Source: Periweissella fabalis (GTDB taxonomy: Bacteria > Bacillota > Bacilli > Lactobacillales > Lactobacillaceae). Taken from it: a stretch of DNA of 64,000 bases. Location: positions 310,001 to 374,000 of the forward strand of contig NZ_JAAXPN010000001.1 in the NCBI RefSeq assembly GCF_012396505.1. The letters are read 5' to 3'. This document shows positions 7,919 to 17,483 of this stretch, piece after piece (within the stretch, counting starts at the first letter, position 1; each line of letters opens with the position of its first letter). Both the position numbers and the translations under genes were made by a program. Below the pieces are notes generated by a model. The model made no database searches, was not told the DNA's origin, and worked only from the letters and a program-made list of their open reading frames with translations.

Positions 7919-9112
7919 ATGACAACTAACGATCACCGCTACTTTGGCCAATATGGCGGCCAATTTATTCCTGAATTATTAATGCCGGCTGTTACCGAAG
8001 TCGCCGATGCTTTTCACCATTACCAACACGATGCGGCCTTTCAAGCGGAACTCAAGGATTTGTTTATTAACTACGCCAACCGCCCATCATTGCTATATCA
8101 TGCTAAAAATATGTCCGCTGACCTTGGTGGTGCCCAAATTTATTTAAAGCGCGAAGACTTAAATCACACCGGTGCTCACAAAATTAATAACGTCCTGGGC
8201 CAAGCTTTAATTGCTAAAAAAATGGGTAAGACGCGCTTGATTGCTGAAACTGGGGCCGGTCAACACGGGGTTGCCACCGCGACAGCTGCCGCTTTGTTTG
8301 ATATGGAGTGTGAGATTTTCATGGGTAAAGAAGACACTGACCGCCAAGCCTTAAATGTCTATCGGATGGAAATGCTCGGCGCCAAGGTCAATGCCGTTAC
8401 CACCGGGACGCAAGTTTTAAAAGATGCTGTTAATGCAACGTTCCAAGATTGGACTAAACGCATTGACGATACCTTTTACGTGCTTGGTTCAGCCGTTGGG
8501 CCATACCCATTCCCGGAAATGGTTAAATATTTCCAATCAGTTATTAGTGCCGAAGCCCGTGAGCAATTCTTGTACCAAACGGGCCGCTTACCTGATGCCG
8601 TTTTAGCCTGTGTCGGGGGTGGTTCCAACGCGATTGGTTCGTTTGCCAACTTTATCGATGATTCTGAAGTTAAATTAATTGGGGTTGAAGCGGCCGGTAA
8701 AGGGGTCGACACTAACCAAACAGCCGCCACAATGACACGCGGGAGTGTTGGTATTTTCCATGGTATGAAATCGCAATTCTTACAATCCAGCGATGGCCAA
8801 ATTGATCCGGTTTATAGTATTTCAGCCGGCCTTGATTATCCTGGTGTAGGGCCGGAACATGCGTACTTACGCGATCTTGACCGCGCCCAATATGTGCCAA
8901 TTACCGATGATGAAGCGGTCGCGGCCTTTGATTACATTGCCCAACAAGAAGGGATTATTGCTGCCATTGAGAGTTCGCATGCGATTGCCTATGCGATGAA
9001 ACTAGCCCCCACGATGCGCCCCGACCAACAAATCATGGTGACCTTAAGTGGTCGTGGTGATAAAGATGTCGCTGCCATTGCCCGTTATAAAGGAGTTGAC
9101 CTACATGAGTAA
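7919..9112 (+). CDS. trpB: Tryptophan synthase beta chain
   Basis: A 397-residue PLP enzyme that joins indole and serine. The PLP lysine motif [10 protein letters not shown] and the phosphate-binding [10 protein letters not shown] are both present, and the N-terminal [12 protein letters not shown] is typical. The start at 7919 is preferred: GAGG lies 8 bases upstream, and a longer in-frame ATG at 7850 falls inside the T-box terminator. It is the first gene of the operon, which is unusual because trpB is normally near the 3' end. Its stop overlaps trpD by 8 bp. Confidence 0.97.
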   Translation: MTTNDHRYFGQYGGQFIPELLMPAVTEVADAFHHYQHDAAFQAELKDLFINYANRPSLLYHAKNMSADLGGAQIYLKREDLNHTGAHKINNVLGQALIAKKMGKTRLIAETGAGQHGVATATAAALFDMECEIFMGKEDTDRQALNVYRMEMLGAKVNAVTTGTQVLKDAVNATFQDWTKRIDDTFYVLGSAVGPYPFPEMVKYFQSVISAEAREQFLYQTGRLPDAVLACVGGGSNAIGSFANFIDDSEVKLIGVEAAGKGVDTNQTAATMTRGSVGIFHGMKSQFLQSSDGQIDPVYSISAGLDYPGVGPEHAYLRDLDRAQYVPITDDEAVAAFDYIAQQEGIIAAIESSHAIAYAMKLAPTMRPDQQIMVTLSGRGDKDVAAIARYKGVDLHE

Positions 9113-10130
9113 CATTCAAGATGCTTTAAAAAACCTGTCGTTACGTCAAAATTTAGCCACCGAACAAGCTACTGCGGTCATGAACGAAATTATGTCTGGT
9201 CAAGCAAGCGATATTGAAATTGCCGCTTACCTAATGGGCTTAGCGGTTAAAAACGAATCAATTCCTGAAATCGTCGGTTCAGCTCAAGCGATGATTGCCC
9301 ACAGTGTCAAGATTCCCGCTGAACTAACGGCGATGGATATTGTCGGTACTGGTGGTGATATGGCCAATACGTTTAACATTTCGACAACGGCGAGTTTCAT
9401 TGTGGCGGCTGCCGGCTTACCCGTCGTTAAACACGGGAACCGCGCGGCGAGTTCTAAATCCGGAACGGCTGATGCGTTGGAAAGTTTGGGGATTAATATC
9501 AATTTAGATCCCACGCAAGCAACGCAAGTTTTACAAGCACCCGGTCAAACGTTCTTATTTGCCCGCACGTACCATCCCGCGATGAAATACGTTGCCAATG
9601 TCCGCCACAGTCTCGGTTTACGAACGGTCTTTAACGTTTTAGGCCCGTTAACGAATCCGATGCGGCCACAAACGATGTTGATGGGCGTCTATTCCCAACA
9701 CTTACTCGTACCATTAGCCCATGTCCTTGCCCAACTAGGGGTGCAACAAGCGATTTTAGTGACCGGTCAAGACGGCCTTGATGAAGTGACCTTAACAACC
9801 AAAACGGACTTAGCGATTTTACGGGATGGCATTGTGACGACGACCGTCTTTGATCCGGCGGAATATGGCTTTAATTACTGCCAACTTGCTGATTTACGGG
9901 GTGGTGAACCCCAAGAAAATGCCGCCATTACAAAGGCGATTTTAGCGGGTGAACTCCCCGGACCTAAGACCGATATCGTAATCTTAAATGCGGCTATGGC
10001 CTTATATGCCGCCGCTCAAGTCCCCGATATTCAAACTGGTATTGAGCGGGCCCAAAGCTTACTGGCTAGTGGAGCGGCATTAGCCCAATTAGTGAAGCTC
10101 CAAGCCGCGACCACGGAGGTAACCGCATGA
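9105..10130 (+). CDS. trpD: Anthranilate phosphoribosyltransferase
   Basis: A 341-residue enzyme adding phosphoribose to anthranilate. The PRPP-binding DIVGTGGD and the [15 protein letters not shown] segment are intact. The start is at 9105 (MSNIQDAL), with AAAGGAG 9 bases upstream; the in-frame ATG at 9048 lies deep in trpB. It overlaps trpB by 8 bp and trpC by 4 bp (ATGA), indicating translational coupling. Confidence 0.97.
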   Translation: MSNIQDALKNLSLRQNLATEQATAVMNEIMSGQASDIEIAAYLMGLAVKNESIPEIVGSAQAMIAHSVKIPAELTAMDIVGTGGDMANTFNISTTASFIVAAAGLPVVKHGNRAASSKSGTADALESLGININLDPTQATQVLQAPGQTFLFARTYHPAMKYVANVRHSLGLRTVFNVLGPLTNPMRPQTMLMGVYSQHLLVPLAHVLAQLGVQQAILVTGQDGLDEVTLTTKTDLAILRDGIVTTTVFDPAEYGFNYCQLADLRGGEPQENAAITKAILAGELPGPKTDIVILNAAMALYAAAQVPDIQTGIERAQSLLASGAALAQLVKLQAATTEVTA

Positions 10131-10924
10131 TTTTAGATGAATTAGTGGCTGCCACGCGCAAAAATTTACAGGAACGCCAAGCCCAAGTGCCATTAGCGGT
10201 GTTGCAAGCCCAACTCGCCACGTTACCACCACGGCCACACTTTACGTTGAACGCACAAGCCAGTGACCAACCCATTAAGGTAATTGCGGAAATTAAGCAA
10301 GCCTCACCATCCAAAGGCCAAATTGTTGACCCGGCCACATTTGATTACCAACAAATTGCCCGTGATTATACGGCGGCTCACGTTGACATGATTAGTGTCT
10401 TGACGGAAGAAGACTACTTCAAAGGTTCTTTAGCTATTTTATCAGCGGTCGCCCAAACGACACAGCTGCCCATTTTACGTAAGGATTTTACGATTGATCC
10501 GTACATGCTTTATGAAGCCAAAGTGGCGGGGGCGAGTGCCATTTTATTAATTGTCGCCATTTTAACCGATGCCCAACTCAAAGACTTCCTCGCGTTAGCG
10601 CACGAACTTGATTTAGCTGCGCTGGTTGAAGCCCATGATGCAGACGAAATTCAACGGGCGATTACTGCGGGAGCAACGATGATCGGCGTTAACAACCGCA
10701 ATCTCAAAGATTTCAGCGTTGATTTTAACAACACCCAACGTTTACGAGCTAGCATTCCTACTGATATTGCCGTAATTTCAGAATCGGGTATTCAAACGCG
10801 CACTGATGTGGCCCAACTGGAAGCCGCCGGAATTAATGCGATTTTAGTGGGGGAAACATTCATGCGGGCTACGGATAAACCCGCCATGATTGCCAAACTG
10901 CGAGGCCAGTATCCAAGGGGGTAG
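10127..10924 (+). CDS. trpC: Indole-3-glycerol phosphate synthase
   Basis: A 265-residue single-domain barrel enzyme closing the indole ring. It shows [11 protein letters not shown] with the catalytic lysine, [12 protein letters not shown], and the C-terminal SESGI and VGETFMR phosphate-binding segments. It is a stand-alone TrpC, not fused to TrpF as in enterobacteria. It overlaps trpD by 4 bp and is followed by trpF after 5 bases. Confidence 0.97.
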   Translation: MILDELVAATRKNLQERQAQVPLAVLQAQLATLPPRPHFTLNAQASDQPIKVIAEIKQASPSKGQIVDPATFDYQQIARDYTAAHVDMISVLTEEDYFKGSLAILSAVAQTTQLPILRKDFTIDPYMLYEAKVAGASAILLIVAILTDAQLKDFLALAHELDLAALVEAHDADEIQRAITAGATMIGVNNRNLKDFSVDFNNTQRLRASIPTDIAVISESGIQTRTDVAQLEAAGINAILVGETFMRATDKPAMIAKLRGQYPRG

Positions 10925-10929
10925 TAAGA

Positions 10930-11514
10930 ATGACGCAAATTAAACTGTGTGGCAATTTTCGCTTGCAAGACGTGGCGTATTTAAATCAAGTCCAACCAGA
11001 TTTTGATGGCATTATTTTAGCCCCCGGCCATCGCCGCAGTGTCAGCCGCGAATTAGCCCAAATGATGCGGGCCCAGTTAGCGAGCAATATTCCACTCGTC
11101 GGGGTATTTGTGAATCAAAGTCTGGCCGAAATTTTAAGCTACCAAGGGATTATTCAATACGCCCAACTCCATGGCCAAGAAGATGAAGCGCTCGTAGCGG
11201 CCATCCAAGCCCACGGGTTACCAGTCATCCAAGTAATGACCCCCAAGCAGCAAGTTAGCACGCAAGCCGCGTATCGCTTAGTTGATGCCGGCGCCGGCAG
11301 TGGGCAAACTTTTGATTGGCAGCAACTAACGCCTAGTACCACGCCCACCATTTTAGCCGGCGGTTTGAATGCCACAAATCTCGAGCAAGCCATCCACCAA
11401 GGCCAACCAGCTGTTGTTGATATTTCATCCGGTAGCGAAATTAACGGGGTTAAAGACCTCGTCCAAATGCAAATTTTAGTCGAAAAAGTGAGGAAACAAG
11501 TATGCCATCATTAA
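10930..11514 (+). CDS. trpF: Phosphoribosylanthranilate isomerase
   Basis: A 194-residue barrel enzyme doing the Amadori rearrangement before TrpC. The N-terminal IKLCGN keeps the catalytic Cys, and the family's second-acid strand (VDISSGSE) and ILAGGLNATN phosphate site are present. The N-terminus reads KLCGN rather than the usual KICGL. A GGGGG(T) ribosome site precedes the ATG. It overlaps trpA by 13 bp. Confidence 0.93.
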   Translation: MTQIKLCGNFRLQDVAYLNQVQPDFDGIILAPGHRRSVSRELAQMMRAQLASNIPLVGVFVNQSLAEILSYQGIIQYAQLHGQEDEALVAAIQAHGLPVIQVMTPKQQVSTQAAYRLVDAGAGSGQTFDWQQLTPSTTPTILAGGLNATNLEQAIHQGQPAVVDISSGSEINGVKDLVQMQILVEKVRKQVCHH

Positions 11515-12278
11515 CTGCCACATTACAAGCCAAAGAAAAATTTATCGCCTTTACAGTTGTCGGTGATCCCGATTTAGACCACACCGTGGAATACGTCGTT
11601 GCCATGGCCCAAGCCGGCGCCGACGTCGTAGAACTCGGGATTGCCTTTAGTGACCCAAGTGCGGATGGTCCAACCATTTTAAGTGCGGACCAACGCGCCT
11701 TAGATAATGGCATCACGACTGAACAAGTCTTTGCGACAGTCGCCCGTATTCGCCAACAAACCGATGTACCGCTCGTCTTTTTGACCTATACCAATATTGT
11801 CTTCAAATACGGCTATGCTGAGTTTCTCGCCCAAATGCAAGCCCACGACGTCCAAGGGCTGATTTTGCCGGACATGCCAATTGAAGAACAAACCGCGTTT
11901 TTACCATTAGCGCAACAATATGGCCGTGATTTAATTCAATTAGTGACAAGTAAGTCATACGACCGCTTACCTGCTATTTTGCAAAATGCATCCGGTTTCG
12001 TATACGTTGTGTCATCGCTGGGAATTACCGGCACGCGCCAAACGTTGTCCAATGAAGCTAACGAAATTATCGCCCAAATTCGCCAGTACAGTGATATTCC
12101 GGTGGGGGTCGGCTTTGGGATTAGTCAAGTCGAACACGCGCGCCAATTTCCAACCGCCAATGCGATTATTGTCGGCTCAGCGATTGTCAAAATCATCGCC
12201 GAACATCCATATGATGCCACGCCATACTTAACGCAGTTTATTACCGCGATGAAGGAGGCCCAACATGCGCAAAGTTAA
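11502..12278 (+). CDS. trpA: Tryptophan synthase alpha chain
   Basis: A 258-residue barrel that cleaves indole-glycerol phosphate and passes indole to TrpB. It has VELGIAFSDPSADGPTI with the catalytic Glu and Asp region, and GVGFGIS near the C-terminus. GAGGAAACAAGT precedes the ATG inside trpF. TrpA is separated from its partner TrpB by three genes, an uncommon arrangement. It overlaps trpE by 14 bp. Confidence 0.95.
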   Translation: MPSLTATLQAKEKFIAFTVVGDPDLDHTVEYVVAMAQAGADVVELGIAFSDPSADGPTILSADQRALDNGITTEQVFATVARIRQQTDVPLVFLTYTNIVFKYGYAEFLAQMQAHDVQGLILPDMPIEEQTAFLPLAQQYGRDLIQLVTSKSYDRLPAILQNASGFVYVVSSLGITGTRQTLSNEANEIIAQIRQYSDIPVGVGFGISQVEHARQFPTANAIIVGSAIVKIIAEHPYDATPYLTQFITAMKEAQHAQS

Positions 12279-13629
12279 AGTTATTGATGCCGATACGATC
12301 ACGGTCGTCAGTGCCTATCTTCGGTTACGCGGAGAGCAGACGTTTTTACTTGAATCCAAAGGCAATCAAACGGCGAGTGCCAATTACTCGATGATTGCCC
12401 TTGACCCAGTCCACGAATTCCAATCAACTGGTACGGCGGTCTATATCGATGGGCAGCAACAAGCAACCACGGATCCTTTGCAGGCCTTACAAGCTTTAGT
12501 CGTCCATCAAACGACACCAATTCCCGGTTTGCCATTTCAAGGCGGGGCGATCGGCTATGTCGGCTTTGATACGATTGCCGTCTATGAAGATTTAGGTCCG
12601 CAACCAGTTAATGACTTGGGGATGCCGGATACGCATTTGTTCATTTATGAAACGTTTATTGTGTTTGACCACCAAGCACAAACGATTACGATTGTCGCTG
12701 ATGATGTATACTCTGGCCGAACCGATTTAAGCACCGTGATTGCCACAATCGAAGCCAAACTCCACCAAGCCAACCCAGCGGAAACCCAACCGGTGCAACT
12801 CCATGAATTAATTCCCCAGTCCAATCTAACCATGAGCGAATTTACCGCGATTGTTGACCAAACTAAAGCGCTAATTACGGCCGGGGATATGTTTCAAATG
12901 GTGCCATCACAACGCTTTGAAGTTGAGTTTGTTGATCAACCGTTTGATTTTTATCGCCAACTACGGCGGTCAAATCCGTCACCGTATATGTATTTTCTGG
13001 AATACGGGGATTATCAAATTATTGGAGCCTCACCAGAAAGTCTCGTGACCGTCCGTGGGGATGTCGTTACCACTAATCCGATTGCTGGGACCCGTAAACG
13101 TAGTGCTGATCCCGTCCATGACCAAGCAATGGCGCATGAATTGCAAACCGATGAAAAGGAACTCGCCGAACACCGGATGTTAGTTGATTTGGGCCGGAAT
13201 GATTTGGGGAAAATCAGTGAATATGGCTCAGTGCACGTCACACGGTTACTCGAATTGGAAAAATACCGGTTCGTAATGCACCTTGTGTCCGAAGTCCAAG
13301 GGCAGCTTAAAGCCGGCACCCCAGCGATTGCCGCCTTAAAAGCCACATTACCAGCCGGGACTGTTTCAGGAGCACCCAAAGTCCGCGCCTTACAACGCAT
13401 CTATGAAATGGAACCAGTTAAGCGCGGCGTCTATGCTGGTGCGGTCGGCTATTTATCTCAAGATAACCAAATGGATTTTGCGATTGCGATTCGCACAATG
13501 ATTGTTAAAGATGGTAAAGGCTATGGCCAAGCCGGAGCCGGGATAGTGTATGATTCAATGCCGGCTAATGAATATCAAGAAACTCGCAATAAAGCGCGGG
13601 GGCTATTAAATGTGGGAGGCTTAGGATGA
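12265..13629 (+). CDS. trpE: Anthranilate synthase component I
   Basis: A 454-residue chorismate-binding enzyme making anthranilate with TrpG. The N-terminal TFLLESKG carries the LLES motif of the Trp feedback site. The catalytic half shows GASPESLV, PIAGTRKR, DLGRNDLG and GTVSGAPKVRAL, all standard. The LLES site and the trp context favour TrpE over the related PabB. AAGGAGG lies 6 bases before the ATG. It overlaps trpG by 4 bp. Confidence 0.95.
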   Translation: MRKVKVIDADTITVVSAYLRLRGEQTFLLESKGNQTASANYSMIALDPVHEFQSTGTAVYIDGQQQATTDPLQALQALVVHQTTPIPGLPFQGGAIGYVGFDTIAVYEDLGPQPVNDLGMPDTHLFIYETFIVFDHQAQTITIVADDVYSGRTDLSTVIATIEAKLHQANPAETQPVQLHELIPQSNLTMSEFTAIVDQTKALITAGDMFQMVPSQRFEVEFVDQPFDFYRQLRRSNPSPYMYFLEYGDYQIIGASPESLVTVRGDVVTTNPIAGTRKRSADPVHDQAMAHELQTDEKELAEHRMLVDLGRNDLGKISEYGSVHVTRLLELEKYRFVMHLVSEVQGQLKAGTPAIAALKATLPAGTVSGAPKVRALQRIYEMEPVKRGVYAGAVGYLSQDNQMDFAIAIRTMIVKDGKGYGQAGAGIVYDSMPANEYQETRNKARGLLNVGGLG

Positions 13630-14213
13630 TTTTACTCGTTGATAATTACGATTCATTTACGTACAATTTGGCGCAAATTATTGGCCAACAAACGCCAGTC
13701 ACGGTATTACGCAATGATGATCCTCAGCTTGTTGCCACTGCGCAAGCGGCCGCTGGAATTGTGTTTTCACCCGGTCCTGGCACCCCCGACCAAGCCGGCC
13801 AAATGGAAGCATTAATTCAACAATTTGCGACTACCAAGCCGATGTTGGGGATTTGCCTTGGGCACCAAGCGATGGCGGAAGTCTTTGGTGGACAGGTTAT
13901 CCAAGCCCCAACCATTCGCCACGGCAAAGTCTCAACGATGCAAGCCCAAGCCAGTGCACTGTTTCCCAATGGGGGTGCGATTGAAGTTATGCGCTATCAT
14001 TCGTTGATTGTTGATCCTAAGCATCTGCCAGCTGATTTTACGGTCACCGGGATTGCCAGTGATGATGGTGAAATTATGGCGATGGCCCACCAAACATTGC
14101 CAATCTATGGGTTGCAGTTCCATCCTGAATCAATTGGCACACCAACTGGAAGTCAAATGATTAGTAATTTCATCGCACTGACGGCCCCCAAAAAGGTACT
14201 TACTAAAAATTAA
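13626..14213 (+). CDS. trpG: Anthranilate synthase component II (glutamine amidotransferase)
   Basis: A 195-residue class I amidotransferase supplying ammonia to TrpE. It has LVDNYDSFTYN, the nucleophile Cys in GICLGHQA and the catalytic His-Glu pair in FHPESIG. It is the last trp gene, coupled to trpE by ATGA. No terminator follows: a new promoter begins 4 bases after the stop, so trp transcripts may run into the aro leader. The same subunit could also serve folate synthesis (PabA role) if no other is encoded. Confidence 0.95.
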   Translation: MILLVDNYDSFTYNLAQIIGQQTPVTVLRNDDPQLVATAQAAAGIVFSPGPGTPDQAGQMEALIQQFATTKPMLGICLGHQAMAEVFGGQVIQAPTIRHGKVSTMQAQASALFPNGGAIEVMRYHSLIVDPKHLPADFTVTGIASDDGEIMAMAHQTLPIYGLQFHPESIGTPTGSQMISNFIALTAPKKVLTKN

Positions 14214-14216
14214 TAG

Positions 14217-14245
14217 TTGACACCAGAGATTAACTTAGATATTAT
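14217..14245 (+). promoter_or_regulatory. Promoter of the aro/tyr unit
   Basis: TTGACA at 14217-14222, a 17-base spacer, and TATTAT at 14240-14245. The -35 box starts 4 bases after trpG ends. Confidence 0.8.
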
Positions 14246-14282
14246 GAGAGCACGATTAAATTATTAAAAAGAGGAATGTATT

Positions 14283-14333
14283 ATGCAAATTAATAAAACT
14301 CAATTTAATAACTCATATTACTTCTATTTCTAA
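14283..14333 (+). CDS. Phe/Tyr-rich leader peptide (16 aa)
   Basis: A short frame reads MQINKTQFNNSYYFYF and then stops. Six of 16 residues are Tyr or Phe, five of them the last five codons before the stop. AGAGGA lies 8 bases before the ATG, and the promoter at 14217 places this as the first translated frame of the transcript. The codons for the Tyr/Phe run form one arm of a perfect 10-bp RNA helix with 14377-14386. This is what a ribosome-stalling attenuator peptide for Phe/Tyr supply should look like. Translation is inferred, not shown. Confidence 0.75.
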   Translation: MQINKTQFNNSYYFYF

Positions 14334-14510
14334 TCTCATGATTGCATGTGCAGGGCACGTCAATCATGACGTGCCCGAAATAGAAGCAACTTCTATTGCA
14401 ACGAATCGGGCGTAACTTTTAAGCGCTCGGTCTGGAATAGGGATAATCGGCTAATATTGATTTTTCTTAAACGAACCGACGCTAAAACTAGCGGCCGGTT
14501 CGTTTTTTTT
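14321..14510 (+). promoter_or_regulatory. Predicted leader-peptide attenuator upstream of aroA
   Basis: Helix A: CTTCTATTTC (14321-14330) with GAAATAGAAG (14377-14386). Helix B: GGGCACGTCA (14353-14362) with TGACGTGCCC (14367-14376). Alternative C: ATAGAAG (14380-14386) with CTTCTAT (14390-14396). Antiterminator D: AACGAATCGG (14400-14409) with CCGGTTCGTT (14495-14504). Competing E: TGCCCGA (14372-14378) with TCGGGCG (14406-14412). Terminator: ACGAACCG and CGCT (14471-14483) with AGCG and CGGTTCGT (14490-14503), then T's to 14510. The mutually exclusive pairings fit attenuation by ribosome stalling in the Tyr/Phe codons. Confidence 0.75.
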
Positions 14511-14555
14511 ATACCAAAAATCACTATTTTTTCCGATGAAGACAGGAGGATGACG

Positions 14556-15866
14556 ATGAATACATTCAAAACACCAAGCTTAGCCGGCACAATCAAACCG
14601 GCCAATGATAAAAGCATGACCCACCGCGCGTTAATTTTAGCCGCCCTTGCGACGGGGGAAACAATTATTGTCAATCCATTACGTGCGGCGGATACGACCC
14701 AAACGATGCATGCCTTGCAAATGTTAGGCGTGCCAATTACTATCGATGCCCAACACCATTGCATTAAAGTCCAAGGAATTGGCCGTGCCGGGATTAAAGC
14801 CTACGTCGAAGCTTTAGCAACGCCGCTGCATTTTGACTTTGGTAATTCGGGCACGACAACGCGCTTAATGATTGGCTTACTCGCCGGCTTGAACGTGCCA
14901 GCTACCATTGCCGGAGATGCCAGTTTACAACGGCGCCCAATGGATCGCATTGTTGATCGCTTAACGCAGGCGGGCGCCCAAATTACGATGACAAGGGGGC
15001 ATTTGCCACTGACAATCCACCGTGGGATTACCAATGGCTTAATTGATGAACGGCTTCAAGTTGGTTCAGCCCAAGTCAAAACCGCATTATTGCTCGCCGG
15101 CTTAGGTGCCAATGTGCCGGTCACGATTGTCGATGATTTCCAGACCCGTGATCATACCGAAATTATGTTGGCTACGTTTGGCGCACCAATTACAGTCACC
15201 GATACTACAATCAAGTTACCCGCCCATACTCAGCTGACCGGGCAAGTAATCGCTATTCCAGGTGACATTTCATCAGCGGCCTTTTGGTTGGTGGCTGGGG
15301 CAGTGATCGCTGAAAGTACCGTGACCCTCGCCGATGTCGGTATCAATCCAACTCGGACTGGGATTTTAGCAGTGCTTGAGCGCATGCACGCCGATATTAA
15401 GTTAAGGGGGCGCCACCAAGTTAATGGTGAACCGGTGGCGGATATCACCGTTCAGCCGACTGCCAACTTGCAAGCAACTAGCATCACTAAAGCCGAAATT
15501 CCACAGCTCGTTGACGAATTGCCAATCATTGCCTTACTCGCCACCCAAGCCCAGGGGACCACTGAGATTAGTGGGGCCCAGGAATTACGCTTCAAAGAAA
15601 GTGACCGCTTAGCTACCGTTGGCCAGGTGTTAACGCAATTTGGCGCTAATATTCAAGTCAACGATGATGGCTTTACGATAACTGGACCAACACGACTACA
15701 TGTCCCAGAAGTACCCGTTGATGACTTTGGTGATCACCGCATTACGATGCTCATTATTATTGCCCAATTAATGACTGGTGCGCGCTTAGAGACCCGTGCA
15801 ACCACCAACGTCAATGTCTCATACCCAAACTTTATCCGTGATTTGGAGGAATTATTACATGTCTAA
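14556..15866 (+). CDS. aroA: 3-phosphoshikimate 1-carboxyvinyltransferase (EPSP synthase)
   Basis: A 436-residue enzyme of the shikimate pathway, transferring enolpyruvate from PEP. It shows NDKSMTHRALILAALATGET (N-terminal substrate loop), FGNSGTTTRLM, QRRPMDR, and DDFGDHRI with conserved acids near the end. The GNSGTTTRL and RPMDR motifs are those of class II (Bacillus/Staphylococcus-type) enzymes, which are generally less glyphosate-sensitive; that property is inference. Start 14556 has AGGAGG 6 bases upstream; the ATG at 14550 is too close to it. It overlaps tyrA by 8 bp. Confidence 0.95.
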   Translation: MNTFKTPSLAGTIKPANDKSMTHRALILAALATGETIIVNPLRAADTTQTMHALQMLGVPITIDAQHHCIKVQGIGRAGIKAYVEALATPLHFDFGNSGTTTRLMIGLLAGLNVPATIAGDASLQRRPMDRIVDRLTQAGAQITMTRGHLPLTIHRGITNGLIDERLQVGSAQVKTALLLAGLGANVPVTIVDDFQTRDHTEIMLATFGAPITVTDTTIKLPAHTQLTGQVIAIPGDISSAAFWLVAGAVIAESTVTLADVGINPTRTGILAVLERMHADIKLRGRHQVNGEPVADITVQPTANLQATSITKAEIPQLVDELPIIALLATQAQGTTEISGAQELRFKESDRLATVGQVLTQFGANIQVNDDGFTITGPTRLHVPEVPVDDFGDHRITMLIIIAQLMTGARLETRATTNVNVSYPNFIRDLEELLHV

Positions 15867-16686
15867 AACAAAGATTGCCATTGTCGGTCTTGGCGTGATG
15901 GGGGCGGCTGTCGCCCGTCAACTTAAAGTCGGTCGCGAGATTGAAATTACCGGGATTGATACCGACCAAGCAACATTAACCCAAGCCCACACCGATGGCA
16001 TTATCGATCACACCAGTTTGACCTTGACGACGGTCATTGATACCCCGTTTGATTTAATTATTTTAGCAACGCCACCGCACATTATTTTGGAACAAATCCA
16101 CGCCTTAGCTGCTTTTAAAGTCACCACATTGATTATGGATCTTGGTTCATTGAAAACCGAGATTATGGCAGCCGGGCAGGCCTTACCACACTTTGTCGGT
16201 GGCCATCCAATGGTCGGCACTGATCACGCTGGTTATGCATGGCATCGGGCGGTTTCCTACAGTGAAAAGCCCTTTTTCTTGAGTGGCAATCCCGCTGATA
16301 TCGCGACAGTTACACGGCTATTAGCCCCATTGGAAGCTAATTTTAAAACCGTAACACCTAGTGACCATGATGCGCGCGTGACATATACGAGTGATCTACC
16401 GCATATCTTAGCCGATGCATTAGTCTTAACAGCAATGGAATTAGGGGATTTGGCCGATGTGAAGCCCTTTATCGGTGGTGGTTTTCGTGATACCACCCGG
16501 ATTGCCCAAGCAAATCCGCGGATGTGGGCCGACATTTATCAAGCGAATGCGCCAGCCATCCAAGATGCCATTACCGTCTTAAAAGCCAAATTAACTCAAC
16601 TTGAAACTTTAACCCACGAACCAGATGCCACTGAATTAATTACGTTACTTGAAACTATCAAAACCTTTAGGGAGGACTTATCATGA
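15859..16686 (+). CDS. tyrA: Prephenate dehydrogenase
   Basis: A 275-residue NAD(P)-dependent enzyme converting prephenate to hydroxyphenylpyruvate for Tyr. It has the Rossmann motif VGLGVMGAAVA at the N-terminus and GGHPMVGTDHAG, the family active-site segment. It stops soon after the helical dimer domain; the ACT regulatory domain found in many Gram-positive TyrA proteins is absent, so direct feedback by Tyr may be lacking. GGAGGA lies 9 bases before the ATG inside aroA. It overlaps aroK by 4 bp. Confidence 0.93.
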   Translation: MSKTKIAIVGLGVMGAAVARQLKVGREIEITGIDTDQATLTQAHTDGIIDHTSLTLTTVIDTPFDLIILATPPHIILEQIHALAAFKVTTLIMDLGSLKTEIMAAGQALPHFVGGHPMVGTDHAGYAWHRAVSYSEKPFFLSGNPADIATVTRLLAPLEANFKTVTPSDHDARVTYTSDLPHILADALVLTAMELGDLADVKPFIGGGFRDTTRIAQANPRMWADIYQANAPAIQDAITVLKAKLTQLETLTHEPDATELITLLETIKTFREDLS

Positions 16687-17471
16687 AAATTATCCTTGTC
16701 GGATTTATGGGCGTTGGTAAAACGACGATTGGCCAACAGCTCGCCACCCAAATGGATGAACCATTTATTGACTTAGATGCCCGGATTGCCGAACATATTG
16801 GCCAAACGACTGCTGAATTTTTTAACCACGCCGGGGAAGCTCGTTTTCGGGCCGTCGAATTTACTTTGTTAGCCGAAGTGCTCGACCAAGATGCCTTTAT
16901 TCTTAGTACGGGCGGTGGGGTGCTTGAACAAGCCGAATCACAAGCCTTAATTCAAAATAGTGATGCACATGTTATTTGGCTTGATAGTACATTCGCTAAT
17001 AATGTCAGTCGGTTACTCGGGACGGATGCGGCGGACCGGCCATTATTGTTGAATAATAATATCGTGGCGCTTGAGGCATTATGGCACCACCGCCAAACGG
17101 CTTTTGCGGCCGTCGCGAACGAACATATTGTGACGGATTTTAAAACACCCGCCCAAATTAGTGCCGAAATTACTACTAAAATCCAGCAAGATTCCGTTTT
17201 AGCCTTTGAACGCAGCCAAATTGATGCTTTAGACAACGAAATCCTCCAAGCCTTAACCGCCCGGATGGCCGTGGTCAATCGGATTGGCGAAATCAAAGCC
17301 CAACACAAGCTGCCAATTGTGCAAAACGGCCGCATGACCACCGCCAAAGCTGATATTATGACCCGCTTTGGCCCGACGTTACCCGCTAAGCTCATCACCG
17401 AATACTTACAGTTAGTGACGCGCACGGCCATTGAACATCAGCAAAACATGCCCCAGTTTGGCATGCGTTAA
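16683..17471 (+). CDS. Shikimate kinase - chorismate mutase fusion
   Basis: A 262-residue two-domain protein. Residues 1 to about 165 are shikimate kinase (AroK type): P-loop GFMGVGKTTIG, FIDLDARIAEHIG, EARFRAVE, LSTGGGV and the lid DAADRPLL. Residues about 175-255 are an AroQ-type chorismate mutase: RSQIDALDNEILQAL, then RMAVVNRIGEIKAQHKLPI, with the Arg and Lys positions of that fold. Normally these are separate; chorismate mutase is more often fused to PheA or AroA(DAHP). No prephenate dehydratase domain is present, so Phe synthesis needs a pheA elsewhere. The gene lies between tyrA and an MFS gene. Confidence 0.88.
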   Translation: MKIILVGFMGVGKTTIGQQLATQMDEPFIDLDARIAEHIGQTTAEFFNHAGEARFRAVEFTLLAEVLDQDAFILSTGGGVLEQAESQALIQNSDAHVIWLDSTFANNVSRLLGTDAADRPLLLNNNIVALEALWHHRQTAFAAVANEHIVTDFKTPAQISAEITTKIQQDSVLAFERSQIDALDNEILQALTARMAVVNRIGEIKAQHKLPIVQNGRMTTAKADIMTRFGPTLPAKLITEYLQLVTRTAIEHQQNMPQFGMR

Positions 17472-17483
17472 GGAGGGGATTAC

